Below are positions 63,774 through 64,000 of a DNA stretch of 64,000 nt, piece by piece (position 1 is the stretch's first letter; each line of letters begins with the position of its first letter). The stretch is taken from NCBI RefSeq assembly GCF_004116405.1, contig NZ_SDIC01000004.1:558717-622716 (forward strand), given 5' to 3'. The position numbers were made by a program, and so were the translations under genes. The notes under the pieces are model-generated. The model made no database searches. It saw nothing but the letters and a program-made list of their open reading frames with translations, and had not been told where the DNA came from. The DNA is from Halegenticoccus tardaugens (lineage in GTDB: Archaea > Halobacteriota > Halobacteria > Halobacteriales > Haloferacaceae).

Positions 63774-63788
63774 TGGCTTCCAGAGCCA
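63774..63788 (+). terminator. Hairpin TGGCT-N5-AGCCA after the FeoB-like gene
   Basis: A 5-bp perfect stem lies 76 bp after the FeoB-like stop in the 144-bp convergent gap. It may help end the operon RNA. The gap has lower G+C (ATGGCACTAGATGGCTTC) and no clear gene. Confidence 0.3.
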
Positions 63789-63842
63789 AAGATTGGATCG
63801 AAGCGGGATCCGACGCGTCCGTTCGAACCGCCGGAGACGCGG

Positions 63843-64000
63843 CTACTCGAACAGTCCGGTTTCGTCCCGCTTCAGGTCGCGCTTTTCGGCGTACGCGAGG
63901 GTGTAGTAGTCGCGGTCGGCGAGCTCCGCGGGGTCGTCGGTGACGATCGTCTCGCCGTGCTCCATGAACAGCCGTCGGCCGAACGTCACGTCGTAGCCCG
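63843..64000 (-). CDS. C-terminal end of an unidentified protein, cut by the window edge
   Basis: The minus strand gives 52 codons ending in YYTLAYAEKRDLKRDETGLFE and a TAG stop. The visible part is acidic and soluble (GRRLFMEHGETIVTDDPAEL). I do not recognise the family. It converges on the FeoB-like gene. The codon pattern (G/C third bases) supports a real gene. Confidence 0.6.
   Translation of the reverse strand, partial: GYDVTFGRRLFMEHGETIVTDDPAELADRDYYTLAYAEKRDLKRDETGLFE

Noticed and set aside
63695..63943. GTG ORF overlapping the FeoB-like stop (GTGA), about 82 residues
   Set aside because: It overlaps the convergent partial gene by about 100 bp, has no recognisable domain and is Arg-rich at its end, like a shadow frame.
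1..64000. tRNA or rRNA genes, CRISPR arrays, transposases
   Set aside because: No T-loop GGTTCGAAT-type match outside coding DNA, no regular spacer repeats and no transposase-like protein was seen.

Overview
The window reads as chromosomal DNA from a halophilic archaeon (class Halobacteria). It is very G+C-rich and its predicted proteins are strongly acidic. Many genes have a TATA-like box about 25-30 nt before the start codon, as expected for leaderless archaeal transcripts. It carries archaeal-only information genes (rpoL, tfb) and gene fusions I know from haloarchaea (purN-purH, folC-folP, nuoC-nuoD). Several secreted proteins have Tat-type lipoprotein signals. I cannot name the genus. I see no tRNA, rRNA, CRISPR array or insertion sequence, and gene density is high throughout.

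Layout. 1-7.2 kb: end of a PurN-PurH fusion, a FolC-FolP fusion, rpoL, an LtrA-family membrane protein, a DUF1684 protein and hisF. 7.3-11.3 kb: two tandem GH13 alpha-glucosidases with a candidate TrmB-like operator, then a small membrane protein. 11.3-13.8 kb: purL with a palindrome upstream, and a small membrane protein. 13.9-19.3 kb: a PHP protein coupled to an AsnB-like protein, a NUDIX hydrolase, a TFB and gatCA. 19.3-24.8 kb: two TrkA/TrkH potassium-uptake pairs arranged tail to tail. 25.1-30.5 kb: an SRPBCC protein and an iron-chelate ABC importer with two binding lipoproteins, one permease and one ATPase; three TTAGG-N4-CCTAA operators sit just before three transcription units. 30.6-35.3 kb: an FAD oxidoreductase, an Agl23-like membrane protein and purKE. 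35.5-47.1 kb: an 11-gene complex I operon (nuoA-B-CD-H-I-J1-J2-K-L-M-N) without nuoE/F/G, interrupted between nuoI and nuoJ1 by a methyltransferase gene. 47.2-55.8 kb: an RCK-DHH phosphoesterase, a CBS-ParB protein, membrane proteins, a Tat subtilase, an M24 peptidase, a cupin and two tiny zinc-finger proteins. 55.9-63.7 kb: a two-way metal-handling region with CopC-CopD, a beta-propeller lipoprotein and a small membrane protein on the minus strand, and a His-rich ZnuA-like lipoprotein, an FAD oxidoreductase and a FeoB-like permease on the plus strand. A partial gene runs off the right edge.

The most interesting points are: (i) the ZnuA-like/FAD-oxidoreductase/FeoB-like operon, where a zinc-binding lipoprotein has no ABC partners but a divergent FeoB-type permease; (ii) the methyltransferase inside the complex I operon; (iii) a GCACGCACGTG element shared by the purL and purK upstream regions; (iv) the triple iron-box regulon with two tiny coupled ORFs; (v) an 86-bp identical block in the two otherwise diverged GH13 genes.
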